Positions 9,449 through 17,427 of a DNA stretch of 64,000 bases are shown in pieces; position 1 is the first letter of the stretch, and every line of letters begins with the position of its first letter. The DNA lies in NCBI RefSeq assembly GCF_900112365.1, contig NZ_FOLQ01000001.1, positions 682,001-746,000 of the forward strand. The letters run 5' to 3'. The position numbers and the translations under genes were made by a program. Under the pieces are notes generated by a model. The model worked only from the letters and a program-made list of their open reading frames with translations. It was not told the origin of the DNA and made no database searches. This DNA comes from Spirosoma endophyticum. Lineage in GTDB: Bacteria > Bacteroidota > Bacteroidia > Cytophagales > Spirosomataceae.

Positions 9449-10642
9449 ATGGCAGTGACAGCAAGTAGAGTATTTGACTTTTCTGCGGAGACGACACCAG
9501 AACAGGTTAAGGCTGAAATCGAAAGGAACTTTAGCAAAAACAATCCCAATGTCGGCAAGACACAGAGTTGTTTTATAAAAGAAGGACCTCAAACTTATAA
9601 ATTTGCTATAATTCATGAAATACTTGACCGGGAAACAAAAGAACATCATCATAATGTTTTGACCTTAAAGTCTTACAAGAAATTTAAGGGAGGGTGGGAA
9701 CACCAAGAGGAGCGAACATTTACTCTTGATGATGAGAATATTGATGAAATCAATCTATTGGAAACCTTTATTACAAATTTTCGCTCATATGAAAAGCAGG
9801 AAAGAAAATCTTATGGCCTCATTGAAAAAAATGACTATGAGAAATTCTCAACTATATCACAATCAGAACTTGGCGATACAATTAGTGAAATATTGGAGGA
9901 TGCAGATAATTATAAACGTATTGTTCAGCAAGGAGGACTCAACTTAGTAAAAGATGTTGTTGAATGGATTTTCCAACAAAAAAACACTGAACCAATCATT
10001 GAGCAGCTAAATTCACTCGATATTGATACTCTCAAAGAACTCAGCACCGTTGCAGGGATTTCTCAAATTAATAAAATAGTGGAAATATGGAAAGAAAATA
10101 AGAATAATTGTAGTGAGGAGTTTTGGCAAACTACATTGACGGAGTATTCATGGATAATATCACAAATCTTTGCTGCCCCAGTTCTTCTGTACAAGGAGAA
10201 GGCTTACGTGGGCGGAAAAACTATTGATAACAAAGGAGCTAACCTTGTTGATATAATATATAAAAATAAATTTTCTTCCAATGTTGTAATTGTTGAATTA
10301 AAAACTCCTTGTACTGAAATTTTAGGAGGAGAATATCGGCAGACATATTCAATGTCGAGTGAAATGACAGGTGCTATAAGCCAAACACTTAATTACAAGC
10401 ATCAACTCCAACAGAATTATGTCTCAATACAAATGGCAGACAGAAAAGATGTTTTTGAAGTCATCAACCCGAGAGCTTTATTGACAATTGGGAACTTTAA
10501 CAAGGAACTGTATTCACATGATATTAAGGTAGAAGCTTTTGAACTATATAGGCAGAACTTAAAAGATGTTTATGTGCTTACATACGACGAATTATTTTCA
10601 AAAGTTGAAATTTTGAAATCCATACTTCAAAATGGAAAATAG
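9449..10642 (+). CDS. sduA: Shedu anti-phage defence protein (SduA-like, DUF4263)
   Basis: 397 residues from ATG 9449; the frame is open to 9374 but the extra residues do not resemble the domain. The last 160 residues are the DUF4263 PD-(D/E)XK-like nuclease: EYSWIISQIFAAP, VGGKTIDNKGANLVDIIY (Asp268), VVIVELKTP (Glu283, Lys285), ISQTLNYKHQL (Gln312) and ending DVYVLTYDELFSKV. SduA is the single protein of the Shedu system (known from defence-island surveys), acting as an oligomeric DNA endonuclease. Residues 1-130 form a separate, probably beta-rich domain unlike anything I recognise, and 130-230 are helical; variable N-terminal domains are usual for the family. AT-rich and poor in the ACGTA pentamer, unlike its neighbours, which points to transfer. 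Confidence 0.82.
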   Translation: MAVTASRVFDFSAETTPEQVKAEIERNFSKNNPNVGKTQSCFIKEGPQTYKFAIIHEILDRETKEHHHNVLTLKSYKKFKGGWEHQEERTFTLDDENIDEINLLETFITNFRSYEKQERKSYGLIEKNDYEKFSTISQSELGDTISEILEDADNYKRIVQQGGLNLVKDVVEWIFQQKNTEPIIEQLNSLDIDTLKELSTVAGISQINKIVEIWKENKNNCSEEFWQTTLTEYSWIISQIFAAPVLLYKEKAYVGGKTIDNKGANLVDIIYKNKFSSNVVIVELKTPCTEILGGEYRQTYSMSSEMTGAISQTLNYKHQLQQNYVSIQMADRKDVFEVINPRALLTIGNFNKELYSHDIKVEAFELYRQNLKDVYVLTYDELFSKVEILKSILQNGK

Positions 10643-10766
10643 TACTGTATCGGGATATAAAGCGGGTTTATAGTTTGCTTCATGTGGGTAATTTCCCAGC
10701 GATAAGATGTAAATCCTGAAAGCAACTAAGCAGCCTAATTAATAGAATATAAGCTATTATAGAAAT

Positions 10767-11069
10767 ATGATTTACCTCACTCAGTTAATCTATATCAATG
10801 AAGGGCAGGAGGCCGTCTTCCATCAGTTTGAAGATATTGCCATTCCGCTCATCGAGAAATATAAAGGGCGGCTTTTACTACGTATACGGCCCACCGACGA
10901 CGCGTATATCGAACACGAGATTGACAAACCTTACGAAATCCACCTGGTCGAGTTTGACAACGAGCAGGACTTCCACGCGTTTAGCCGCGACGAAAGCCGT
11001 AAACAGTTTTTGCACTTAAAGGAGCAGTCGGTCAAGACATCTATGCTGATTCAAGGGATAAAACTTTGA
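10767..11069 (+). CDS. DUF1330-like small dimeric alpha/beta-barrel protein
   Basis: 100 residues beginning MIYLTQLIYINEGQEAVFHQFED, with later IHLVEFDNEQDFHAF. The pattern of a beta-strand, a helix following GQE, a central strand and an IHLVEF strand followed by a helix is that of the DUF1330/antibiotic-biosynthesis-monooxygenase fold. No catalytic residue can be assigned. Base composition is back to that of the host genome, so it lies outside the AT-rich block. It is 65 bp upstream of the LpxR-like gene and may share a transcript. Confidence 0.6.
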   Translation: MIYLTQLIYINEGQEAVFHQFEDIAIPLIEKYKGRLLLRIRPTDDAYIEHEIDKPYEIHLVEFDNEQDFHAFSRDESRKQFLHLKEQSVKTSMLIQGIKL

Positions 11070-11134
11070 TAGCCGGTAAGCGTTCTTGTGCGCCAATCAA
11101 TCCGCTGCCACAGGATAGGCGTAGATAGCTTATC

Positions 11135-12130
11135 ATGCAGAAAATTAAAACCTGTTTAGCTGTTTTAGGGTGGTTGGTTCCCGTGTTGACTATAGCGCAA
11201 CGTATCGATAACACGGCCTCATTTCGGCAAATGAGCCAGGATAGCTACGTCCGTCTTCACTACGATAACGATTATTTCACGGCTACAGACTATTACTATA
11301 CCCAGGGCTACAACTTTGAAGTCGTCAATCCGGCGCTCCGAAAAAATCTACTTACGAAGCTGCTCATAAAGGCCAGAGGTAATCAAGTTAAATACGGTCT
11401 GGCGTTCGAGCATTTCGGCTTTACCCCAACTATTATCCAGAGCGATGTCATTCTGGTGGGCGACCGCCCGTTTGCAGGTTGTATTCTGCTCAAAACGTTC
11501 AGTATATCAACCGATACGTTACGCCGGATCAGGGTGTCGTCGGTGTTGAGTACGGGCATGGTGGGGCCGGTTGCGTTTGCGGGCGACATGCAGGCCGCCA
11601 TTCATCGGCTCATCAACGGGGTTGAACCACATGGCTGGCAGTATCAGATTCGCAACGATGTCATTCTGAATTATAATCTCAACTTCGAAAAACAACTTTA
11701 TGCCTATCGCCATGCGCTGTCCATCAGTGCCAATGCGCAGGCCCAGGTTGGTACATTCGCGGATCGATTGCAAACGGGGCTTGTGGTAATGGCGGGCCGG
11801 TTCGATTCACCATTTGGTACTACTCCGTCCAATCGACGGTTACCGCTGCAACTGTATGTGTATGCTCAACCGCTGGTTAGTGTAGTCGGTTATGATGCTA
11901 CCCTGCAAGGTGGTCTATTCAATCGAAGCAGCCCCTACGTAATTCCAGCCGACCAGCTGGCGCGCACAACGTTCCAGGCGAACATTGGGGCTGTTTTTCG
12001 CTACAAAAACCTGTATCTGGAATATTACCAGTCGCTGCTCACCCGGGAATTTGAGACGGGCATGCCTCACCGCTGGGGTGGCGTAAAAATTGGCGTGTCG
12101 TTCGGCTCATTTGCCAAGCCTGGAAAGTGA
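11135..12130 (+). CDS. LpxR-like lipid A 3'-O-deacylase, outer membrane beta-barrel
   Basis: 331 residues with a signal peptide ending near TIAQ. The family pattern is clear: a strand with YDNDYFTATDYYYTQG (the Asn-Asp pair of the LpxR active site), GDRPFAGCILL, then STGMVGPVAFAGDMQAAIHRLINGVEPHGWQYQIRND, quoted here in outline around residues 140-180, with the conserved His of AAIH. LpxR removes the 3'-linked acyloxyacyl group of lipid A at the outer-membrane surface. The C-terminus ends in alternating barrel strands (GGVKIGVSFGSF). Substrate specificity in this organism is inferred from family membership only. Confidence 0.82.
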   Translation: MQKIKTCLAVLGWLVPVLTIAQRIDNTASFRQMSQDSYVRLHYDNDYFTATDYYYTQGYNFEVVNPALRKNLLTKLLIKARGNQVKYGLAFEHFGFTPTIIQSDVILVGDRPFAGCILLKTFSISTDTLRRIRVSSVLSTGMVGPVAFAGDMQAAIHRLINGVEPHGWQYQIRNDVILNYNLNFEKQLYAYRHALSISANAQAQVGTFADRLQTGLVVMAGRFDSPFGTTPSNRRLPLQLYVYAQPLVSVVGYDATLQGGLFNRSSPYVIPADQLARTTFQANIGAVFRYKNLYLEYYQSLLTREFETGMPHRWGGVKIGVSFGSFAKPGK

Positions 12131-12218
12131 ATTTAATTAACCATCAATCTACTGGTTTTCAAGTTATTACTTCGTAAATTACGTCGCTAGTAACTCCTTT
12201 TCAACCGAACATCGCACC

Positions 12219-12803
12219 ATGACTGTATCTTCTCCAGAACTCCTGCACGTACTGGATTGGACGATTCAGACAATCCGGTTTGTCAAAAAGCACTTTTTAA
12301 TCATTTTTGGATTGGGACTGGTCGCTGCATTTGGGCGGGCCATTCAGCTGCGGGCATTCGGTCCGGTCAGTCCGTTGTCTCACACGTTGCTTGAAATGGT
12401 GATTGAGGGTGCCCGCATTCTGCTATTTTTTTATGCGCTGGGACTAACCAACGTCAGAACGGGTGCCAATCGGCTAATGCAGCTTTTCACCAATAAACAG
12501 GCACGTAAGCAGAGTTGGCGGGTAGCGACTCAAAACGTGCGGAAGAAATGGTTCGCGATGCTGATCAATTTTGTCGTGTTTTTGATCATCGCTTTCCTGT
12601 TTAACGTATTGATCAATCACATTGCCTACGAGACCTGCCTGTACATTACGTTGAAATCCCGCCAGATCATCTCTGATCAAACCTCCGAATGGGCGATCAT
12701 TCTGTTTTTCAAAAATATCTCCGTTATTCCCTTCACCTTAATTTTCAACGCGCTGTTTTTACTTTGGCTCGTCAATCGCCTGCCAAAATCAGTTGCTTAC
12801 TGA
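12219..12803 (+). CDS. Unknown integral membrane protein, four predicted TM segments
   Basis: 194 residues, not recognised. Hydrophobic segments are around residues 25-40 (HFLIIFGLGLVAAFG), 60-78 (ARILLFFYALGL), 112-132 (FAMLINFVVFLIIAFLF) and 160-185 (ISVIPFTLIFNALFLLWLV). Between the second and third is a basic loop (NKQARKQSWRVATQNVRKKW), likely cytoplasmic. No catalytic motif. Stands alone between the LpxR-like gene and a hairpin. Confidence 0.65.
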   Translation: MTVSSPELLHVLDWTIQTIRFVKKHFLIIFGLGLVAAFGRAIQLRAFGPVSPLSHTLLEMVIEGARILLFFYALGLTNVRTGANRLMQLFTNKQARKQSWRVATQNVRKKWFAMLINFVVFLIIAFLFNVLINHIAYETCLYITLKSRQIISDQTSEWAIILFFKNISVIPFTLIFNALFLLWLVNRLPKSVAY

Positions 12804-12823
12804 TACGTAGTACTGGAAAAATA

Positions 12824-12862
12824 AACAGTCGTGCCCCGGTTCAAGACTGAGACACGACTGTT
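12824..12862 (-). terminator. Hairpin terminator, minus-strand orientation
   Basis: Arms AACAGTCGTG and CACGACTGTT (10 bp, 19-nt loop). On the minus strand the stem is followed by TATTTTTCC, giving an intrinsic-terminator look for the small peptide gene at 12915-13040; it may also stop plus-strand transcription from 12219-12803. Confidence 0.6.
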
Positions 12863-12914
12863 AACAAACGTTTATGTGTAGTGATGGTGGTGGAATGAGT
12901 GTATTTACTGTGGC

Positions 12915-13040
12915 TTATTTGTGAAGTTGATGTGCTTCTGCGATAACCTTATTCTGCGCTTTCATACTGAAAGACAGCAGGGTACCGATTAGCAAAGAAG
13001 AAAGAAAGACACTAAGCAGTAAACAGTGTTTGAATTTCAT
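12915..13040 (-). CDS. Candidate 41-residue secreted peptide
   Basis: A short frame with ATG at 13040 and TAA at 12915-12917. It reads as a clean signal peptide: basic start MKFKH, hydrophobic core CLLLSVFLSSLLIGTLLSF, then a possible cleavage region SMKAQ and a short mature tail of about 13 residues (NKVIAEAHQLHK). A hairpin with a T-rich flank follows it on the same strand. I do not recognise a family; support comes from the signal-peptide shape and the matching terminator, not from homology. Confidence 0.45.
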   Translation of the reverse strand: MKFKHCLLLSVFLSSLLIGTLLSFSMKAQNKVIAEAHQLHK

Positions 13041-13195
13041 GGTATACGTAGTTCCAGGTGGAAGGATGATACAAAAATGGTGTATACATTAGCACTGCGC
13101 CATGACAAATTGATCAACTGTCGATTTCATGTGATAAACTGTTCTAAAACGTCGATGAATCACATCAGGCCTTTTTGAAAAAGTGCAACTTTCTC

Positions 13196-13228
13196 TTGAC
13201 TCTCCCCCTACGTCATAGCCTACATTTG
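13196..13228 (+). promoter_or_regulatory. MerR-type operator-promoter of the TipAS regulator gene
   Basis: TTGACT (13196-13201), a 19-bp spacer (CTCCCCCTACGTCATAGCC) and TACATTTG (13221-13228). The 19-bp spacer is the hallmark of MerR-regulated promoters, and TACATTTG also matches the Bacteroidota -7 box TAnnTTTG. Transcription would start near 13235, only about 20 nt before the ATG at 13256, implying autoregulation. Confidence 0.7.
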
Positions 13229-13255
13229 GTTCGTCAATCAAAACAGGCAGCGTTT

Positions 13256-14029
13256 ATGCGATACTATTCGGTCAATAATCTGGCGAAACTGGCGGGTGTT
13301 AGTGTGCGCACACTGCACCACTATGATCGTCTGGGGCTGTTGAAACCATCCGTCCGTACCGAGGCCAGGTACCGGCTGTATGGCGAAAACGAGCTGATCC
13401 GACTACAGCAGATTCTCTTTTACAAGGAACTGGACTTTTCGCTCAGCGAAATTTCCCGTATTCTTAAAGACCCGGATTTCAATCCGATAACTGCGCTGGA
13501 AAGCCATAAACTGGCCCTTCAGGCTCGACAATACAGGATCACTACGTTGCTGGCTACGATTGACAAAACTATTTCAACTTTAAAGGGAGAACGAGTTATG
13601 GTAACGAACGAAGAACTATACGAAGGCTTTCCTACGGGACAGACGTATCGCCAGGAAGCAATAGAGAAATACAGTACAAAGGAGGTGGAAGCCAGCGAAC
13701 ATAACCTGCGTCAATTGGGTAAAACGGGTTTTGAACAACTAAAAGCGGACCAGCAGGATATTGCTAAAACGTTGGCAGGCATGACGCAGCTAGATCCGAC
13801 CAGCAACGTAGTGCAGCAGCAGATCGCGCGTCACTACGCCAACATTCGTGGGTTCTGGGGTGAGGCTGTTTGCCGGAACAAAAACATGGCCGAAGCCTAC
13901 ATAGGATTGGCACAGCTTTATGTAGATGATCCACGGTATACGAGCCAGAACGGTCAGGAAAATCCTGAATACACCGTCTTTTTACAAAAAGCAATGACTT
14001 ATTTTGCCGACACACAGTTATCGAAATAA
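13256..14029 (+). CDS. MerR-family regulator with C-terminal TipAS domain
   Basis: 257 residues from ATG 13256; the longer frame from 13175 would run through the promoter and is rejected. Residues 1-70 are a MerR winged helix (YYSVNNLAKLAGVSVRTLHHYDRLGLLKPS, quoted in outline; then YRLYGENELIRLQQILFYKELDFSLSEI), followed by the dimerisation coiled coil, then a TipAS-type ligand domain (residues about 125-250: YEGFPTGQTYRQEAIEKY, GFWGEAVCRNKNMAEAYIGLAQLYVDDPRY). TipA-class regulators twist the 19-bp-spaced promoter into an active form on binding bulky drugs. The Cys of AVCRN lies in the domain that in TipAL-type proteins binds thiopeptides; the ligand here is unknown. Confidence 0.88.
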   Translation: MRYYSVNNLAKLAGVSVRTLHHYDRLGLLKPSVRTEARYRLYGENELIRLQQILFYKELDFSLSEISRILKDPDFNPITALESHKLALQARQYRITTLLATIDKTISTLKGERVMVTNEELYEGFPTGQTYRQEAIEKYSTKEVEASEHNLRQLGKTGFEQLKADQQDIAKTLAGMTQLDPTSNVVQQQIARHYANIRGFWGEAVCRNKNMAEAYIGLAQLYVDDPRYTSQNGQENPEYTVFLQKAMTYFADTQLSK

Positions 14030-14036
14030 GTTATTA

Positions 14037-14116
14037 TTTTAAACACAGAGCCACGGAGAACACAGAGTTTAAAAAAGTAGGTTAACTCCGTGTTCTCCGT
14101 GGCTCTGTGTTTAAAA
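14037..14116. repeat. Long inverted repeat of the CACAGAG type
   Basis: Two 33-nt arms (14037-14069 and 14084-14116) differ at a single position and enclose a 14-nt AT-rich loop. The core AAACACAGAGCCACGGAG is a kind of intergenic palindrome met in many unrelated bacterial genomes. It follows the MerR gene and could also act as a bidirectional terminator. Confidence 0.8.
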
Positions 14117-14145
14117 CTTTTTAATCTGAACGTACTCATTCTGGC

Positions 14146-14739
14146 ATGAAAGACGCCTTTTATCTACTTACCCTTACTGTTCTTTTCGGTTGTTCGAATG
14201 AAAAAAAAACCAGTCAGTCGGCAAAGGTCGATACGGTTCAAACGAACGTAGCACCCAGCGCTTCCCAGCTTGCCGAAGCCATACCAAGTAAACCGGCAGC
14301 CAAACGAGCGCCCTCTCCCCTCGTCACTACGTGGACGTACGAAAACAAATCCGACAAAATCGGGGGAACGGTTTCCAGAGCGTCAATCACTTCGCCCGAT
14401 TCCCTTAAATTCGGTTTCCCTTACGAAGCTGGATCAACCGCTACGTTGTCAATCCGGAAACGGGACGACAACACGACGTTGTTCCTACGGGTGTCGAATG
14501 GGCAGTTTAACCGCAGTTTTCAGGGAGGCAATGCCCGCATCCGGTTTGACAATGAATCAGCCGCTACGTATACCTTCTCGGCTGCTGAAAACGGGAGTGC
14601 TAACGTTATCTTTTTCGATGAGGTCCAGAAGCTGATCAGGAAGATCAAAGCATCGAACAAAATGGTCATTGACGTTGAATTTTACGCCCAGGGCACCAGG
14701 CAGATTGAGTTCAGTACAGCCGGTTTGACATGGAAGTAA
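14146..14739 (+). CDS. Conserved hypothetical lipoprotein
   Basis: 197 residues. The leader MKDAFYLLTLTVLFGCSNE has a lipobox (LFGC, Cys16). After a Ser/Ala/Pro-rich linker comes a 120-residue beta-rich domain: WTYENKSDKIGGTVSRASI, FGFPYEAGSTATLSIRKR, LFLRVSNGQFNRSF, ARIRFDNE, IEVEFY-like DVEFYAQGTRQIEFSTAGLTWK. The pattern recurs in hypothetical proteins of many Gram-negatives, but I know no assigned function. It probably sits on the periplasmic side of a membrane. Confidence 0.7.
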   Translation: MKDAFYLLTLTVLFGCSNEKKTSQSAKVDTVQTNVAPSASQLAEAIPSKPAAKRAPSPLVTTWTYENKSDKIGGTVSRASITSPDSLKFGFPYEAGSTATLSIRKRDDNTTLFLRVSNGQFNRSFQGGNARIRFDNESAATYTFSAAENGSANVIFFDEVQKLIRKIKASNKMVIDVEFYAQGTRQIEFSTAGLTWK

Positions 14740-14866
14740 ACGTTACGTTGCACTCGGCAAAACCAAGCGGAAACGAAAGGAACGGCACAAACTCCGATTG
14801 GCAGGACATCCCAAATTTTTCCAACATTGACCGCTACTTTAGCGATACATTAGCGCGAAGAATACG

Positions 14867-15544
14867 ATGAAAGTACTGGTCGTAGAGGATGAGAAAGGGC
14901 TGGCCGAGAGTATAACTGACTACATGGTGCAGGATGGGTACATCTGCGAAACGGCCACTACGTTCGGGGAGGCCGAAGAGAAAATTCACCTGTACAACTA
15001 TGACTGCATCATTGTCGATTTAACACTGCCCGATGGGAACGGATTCCAGATAATTGAGACCCTTAAACGCCTGACGGCTACTACGGGCGTCATCATCATA
15101 TCGGCACGTAACGCCCTGGAAGACAAATTAAAAGGCCTGGAAATAGGCTCCGATGACTACCTGACCAAGCCGTTCCATTTGTCGGAGTTGAATGCCCGCG
15201 TTAAGTCGCTGCTACGTCGGCGGCAGTTTGGCGGGCATACCGAAATCCGGTTTCAGGAGATTCGGGTCGTGCCGCATACCCGCAATGTGTTTGTGAATGG
15301 GCAGCCCACGACACTATCACGGAAAGAGTATGATTTGCTGCTCTATTTTCTGTCCAACATCGACGTAGCACTAACCAAAGCCTCCATTGCCGAGCATCTT
15401 TGGGGCGACAACATCGACTCCGCCGATTCGTTCGATATTGTGTATTCGCACATTAAAAACCTGCGTCGAAAGTTGCTGGAAAAAGGGGCCGCCGACTATG
15501 TTCAATCCATCTACGGCATCGGCTATAAATTCAGTATGCCTTGA
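14867..15544 (+). CDS. OmpR/PhoB-type response regulator
   Basis: 225 residues: receiver domain 1-115 with acidic pocket VVEDEKG, phosphoacceptor Asp51 (IIVDLTLPDGNG), Thr/Ser switch (VIIISARN) and Lys of DDYLTKPFH; then a winged-helix output domain (LSRKEYDLLLYFLSN, SHIKNLRRKLLEKG, YIYGIGYKF-like QSIYGIGYKFSMP). It overlaps the kinase gene by four bases, so the two are co-translated and form one system. No target gene is evident. Confidence 0.93.
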   Translation: MKVLVVEDEKGLAESITDYMVQDGYICETATTFGEAEEKIHLYNYDCIIVDLTLPDGNGFQIIETLKRLTATTGVIIISARNALEDKLKGLEIGSDDYLTKPFHLSELNARVKSLLRRRQFGGHTEIRFQEIRVVPHTRNVFVNGQPTTLSRKEYDLLLYFLSNIDVALTKASIAEHLWGDNIDSADSFDIVYSHIKNLRRKLLEKGAADYVQSIYGIGYKFSMP

Positions 15545-16806
15545 AACTGCTCACCAAAACCAACCGGATTTATCTGGCGTTCTCGCTGGTTATCTATCTG
15601 TTAACGGCCGTGTCGTTTTATCAGATTATCCGCATGGTCATTTACGACGAAGTCGAAAACCGGTTACGGGTCGAAAAGCGGGATTTTGAAGAATACGTAC
15701 GAATGCACAATTCCTGGTCGACCATCCCTTACTTTGTCGAGAACAAGATTGTGGTTGTGCCTGCCCGGGGCAGTAAATTTCAGCGGGAAGTATTCACCGA
15801 CACATTGATTCAGAATCGGTACGATAACGAACTGGCGCCCTTTCGCCAGTTGACCTTCTACGAACCCATTCAGGGCGTCATGCACCGGGTGTCGATCCGT
15901 AAATCGCTGATTCAGACCTACCGGCTTATCGAAGTCATTACGGTTGTTATGATCGTTTTTCTGGGCTTGCTGCTGCTGGGTTCATTCTGGTTTCAGGGAA
16001 AACTTTCGGGCCGACTCTGGAACCCCTTCTACAATACGTTGGCCCGGCTTAAATTTTTCGATCTGGCCAGTGACAAGCCCCTGGAACTGGATAAATCAGA
16101 AATCACGGAATTTACGGAACTGAATGAAGTACTCCAGAAAATGGCCGACAAAATGCGGCAGGACTACAGCAGTCTGAAAGAGTTTACTGAAAACGCGTCG
16201 CACGAAATGCAGACTCCACTGGCGCTTATCAACGCCAAGGTCGAGCAACTCATTCAAACGAAACAGTTGACGGAAGTCCAGATGAACTGGATCGACAGCA
16301 TCTATCAGGCCTCCCGACGTATCGCGCGGTTGAATCAGGGGTTACTGCTATTAGCGAAGATTGAAAACCGGCAATTTAACGATGTCCAACAAATAAATTT
16401 CACGCAGTTGCTGATCGAGAAATTGCAGGACATGGAGGAAGTCCTTACCCATAAACACCTGACTGTGAGCGAACAACTAACAGCGCCGTTCGACGTATTA
16501 CTGCCTGCATCGCTGGCCGATAGTTTAGTCACGAATCTGGTTAGCAATGCCATCAAGCATAACCAGGCGGGCGGACAAATAAAGCTGACCTCGACGAACA
16601 ATCAACTCAGTTTAAGCAATACGGGTGGGCTGTTAACAACGGACCCGGAACGGCTTTTTGAGCGATTCAAAAAGGAAAGTACCGGGCCCGATTCTGTTGG
16701 GCTGGGGTTAGCCATTGTCAAGCAAATCTGCGACAGCTACAACATTGGTGTTTCGTACCACTACGTTGATGGCATGCATACCATTTCACTGACAGCCTTT
16801 CACTGA
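15541..16806 (+). CDS. Sensor histidine kinase, partner of the preceding regulator
   Basis: 421 residues. The start is TTG at 15541, overlapping the regulator's TGA (TTGA), with no better ATG. Two TM segments (IYLAFSLVIYLLTAVSFYQII and ITVVMIVFLGLLLLGSFW) flank a periplasmic sensor of about 100 residues; HAMP-like linker; HisKA with His221 in ENASHEMQTPLALI; HATPase with N box LVSNAIKHN, G boxes LSNTGG and VGLGLAIVKQI. The signal is unknown. The short sensor with several Arg and aromatic residues gives no clue to a ligand. Confidence 0.92.
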   Translation: MKLLTKTNRIYLAFSLVIYLLTAVSFYQIIRMVIYDEVENRLRVEKRDFEEYVRMHNSWSTIPYFVENKIVVVPARGSKFQREVFTDTLIQNRYDNELAPFRQLTFYEPIQGVMHRVSIRKSLIQTYRLIEVITVVMIVFLGLLLLGSFWFQGKLSGRLWNPFYNTLARLKFFDLASDKPLELDKSEITEFTELNEVLQKMADKMRQDYSSLKEFTENASHEMQTPLALINAKVEQLIQTKQLTEVQMNWIDSIYQASRRIARLNQGLLLLAKIENRQFNDVQQINFTQLLIEKLQDMEEVLTHKHLTVSEQLTAPFDVLLPASLADSLVTNLVSNAIKHNQAGGQIKLTSTNNQLSLSNTGGLLTTDPERLFERFKKESTGPDSVGLGLAIVKQICDSYNIGVSYHYVDGMHTISLTAFH

Positions 16807-16811
16807 ACGTA

Positions 16812-17309
16812 TCAATTCCACGCATCGAGCAACCGGCGAATAATGATGATTTCTCCAACATGGTAGGCGGTATGATCGGCGACAAGCAGGATTTCACGAA
16901 GCAGATTTTGTCCATCACCGTGCGCAAAAGGCGTATAAAAATCAGGCTCGGGATCGTTGATTAGCGTCACAATTGCCGCACGATCTTCCCGAATCTGTTT
17001 CAGCGCCTGCTGCCAGTCCTCTTCTGTAGGCGCTACGTCCTTCGTCCAGTAGCTGTCTGGCCAGGGGCGTGACTGATAGTTCGGATTGCGGGAAAAATCG
17101 AGAATATCCTCCTGAACGATACGAATATGGTCAACGATTTGCCAGATGCTATACGGCAGTTTATCCGGTTTAACGCCCCGCAGCTCGGTTGGTAAATCCT
17201 TGATAGCCGCATCAAACGATTTATGTGCGTTGCTTCCGGTCAGTAGAGAGATCAATTGCTTACGTAGTGCGGAGGTTGTATCGGCGACAGGTTGGTTGGA
17301 TTCAGTCAT
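16812..17309 (-). CDS. DinB-family metal-binding protein
   Basis: 165 residues of a four-helix bundle with the three-His site of the DinB/YfiT group: His in YSIWQIVDHIRI, then HTAYH in LLVADHTAYHVGEIIIIRRLL. Members often act as thiol S-transferases or hydrolases with divalent metal; the reaction here is unknown. Convergent with the kinase gene (gap 5 bp). Confidence 0.85.
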   Translation of the reverse strand: MTESNQPVADTTSALRKQLISLLTGSNAHKSFDAAIKDLPTELRGVKPDKLPYSIWQIVDHIRIVQEDILDFSRNPNYQSRPWPDSYWTKDVAPTEEDWQQALKQIREDRAAIVTLINDPEPDFYTPFAHGDGQNLLREILLVADHTAYHVGEIIIIRRLLDAWN

Positions 17310-17427
17310 TATTCATGTGGTTTATCCTTGTTCATAAACTACCAATTTTCAGACAAAATAGTTATTCGTCCGGCGATACGTTCCTTTATTTTTCTGACAA
17401 AACCCAGGTATCGGTGGTTATCAACGG

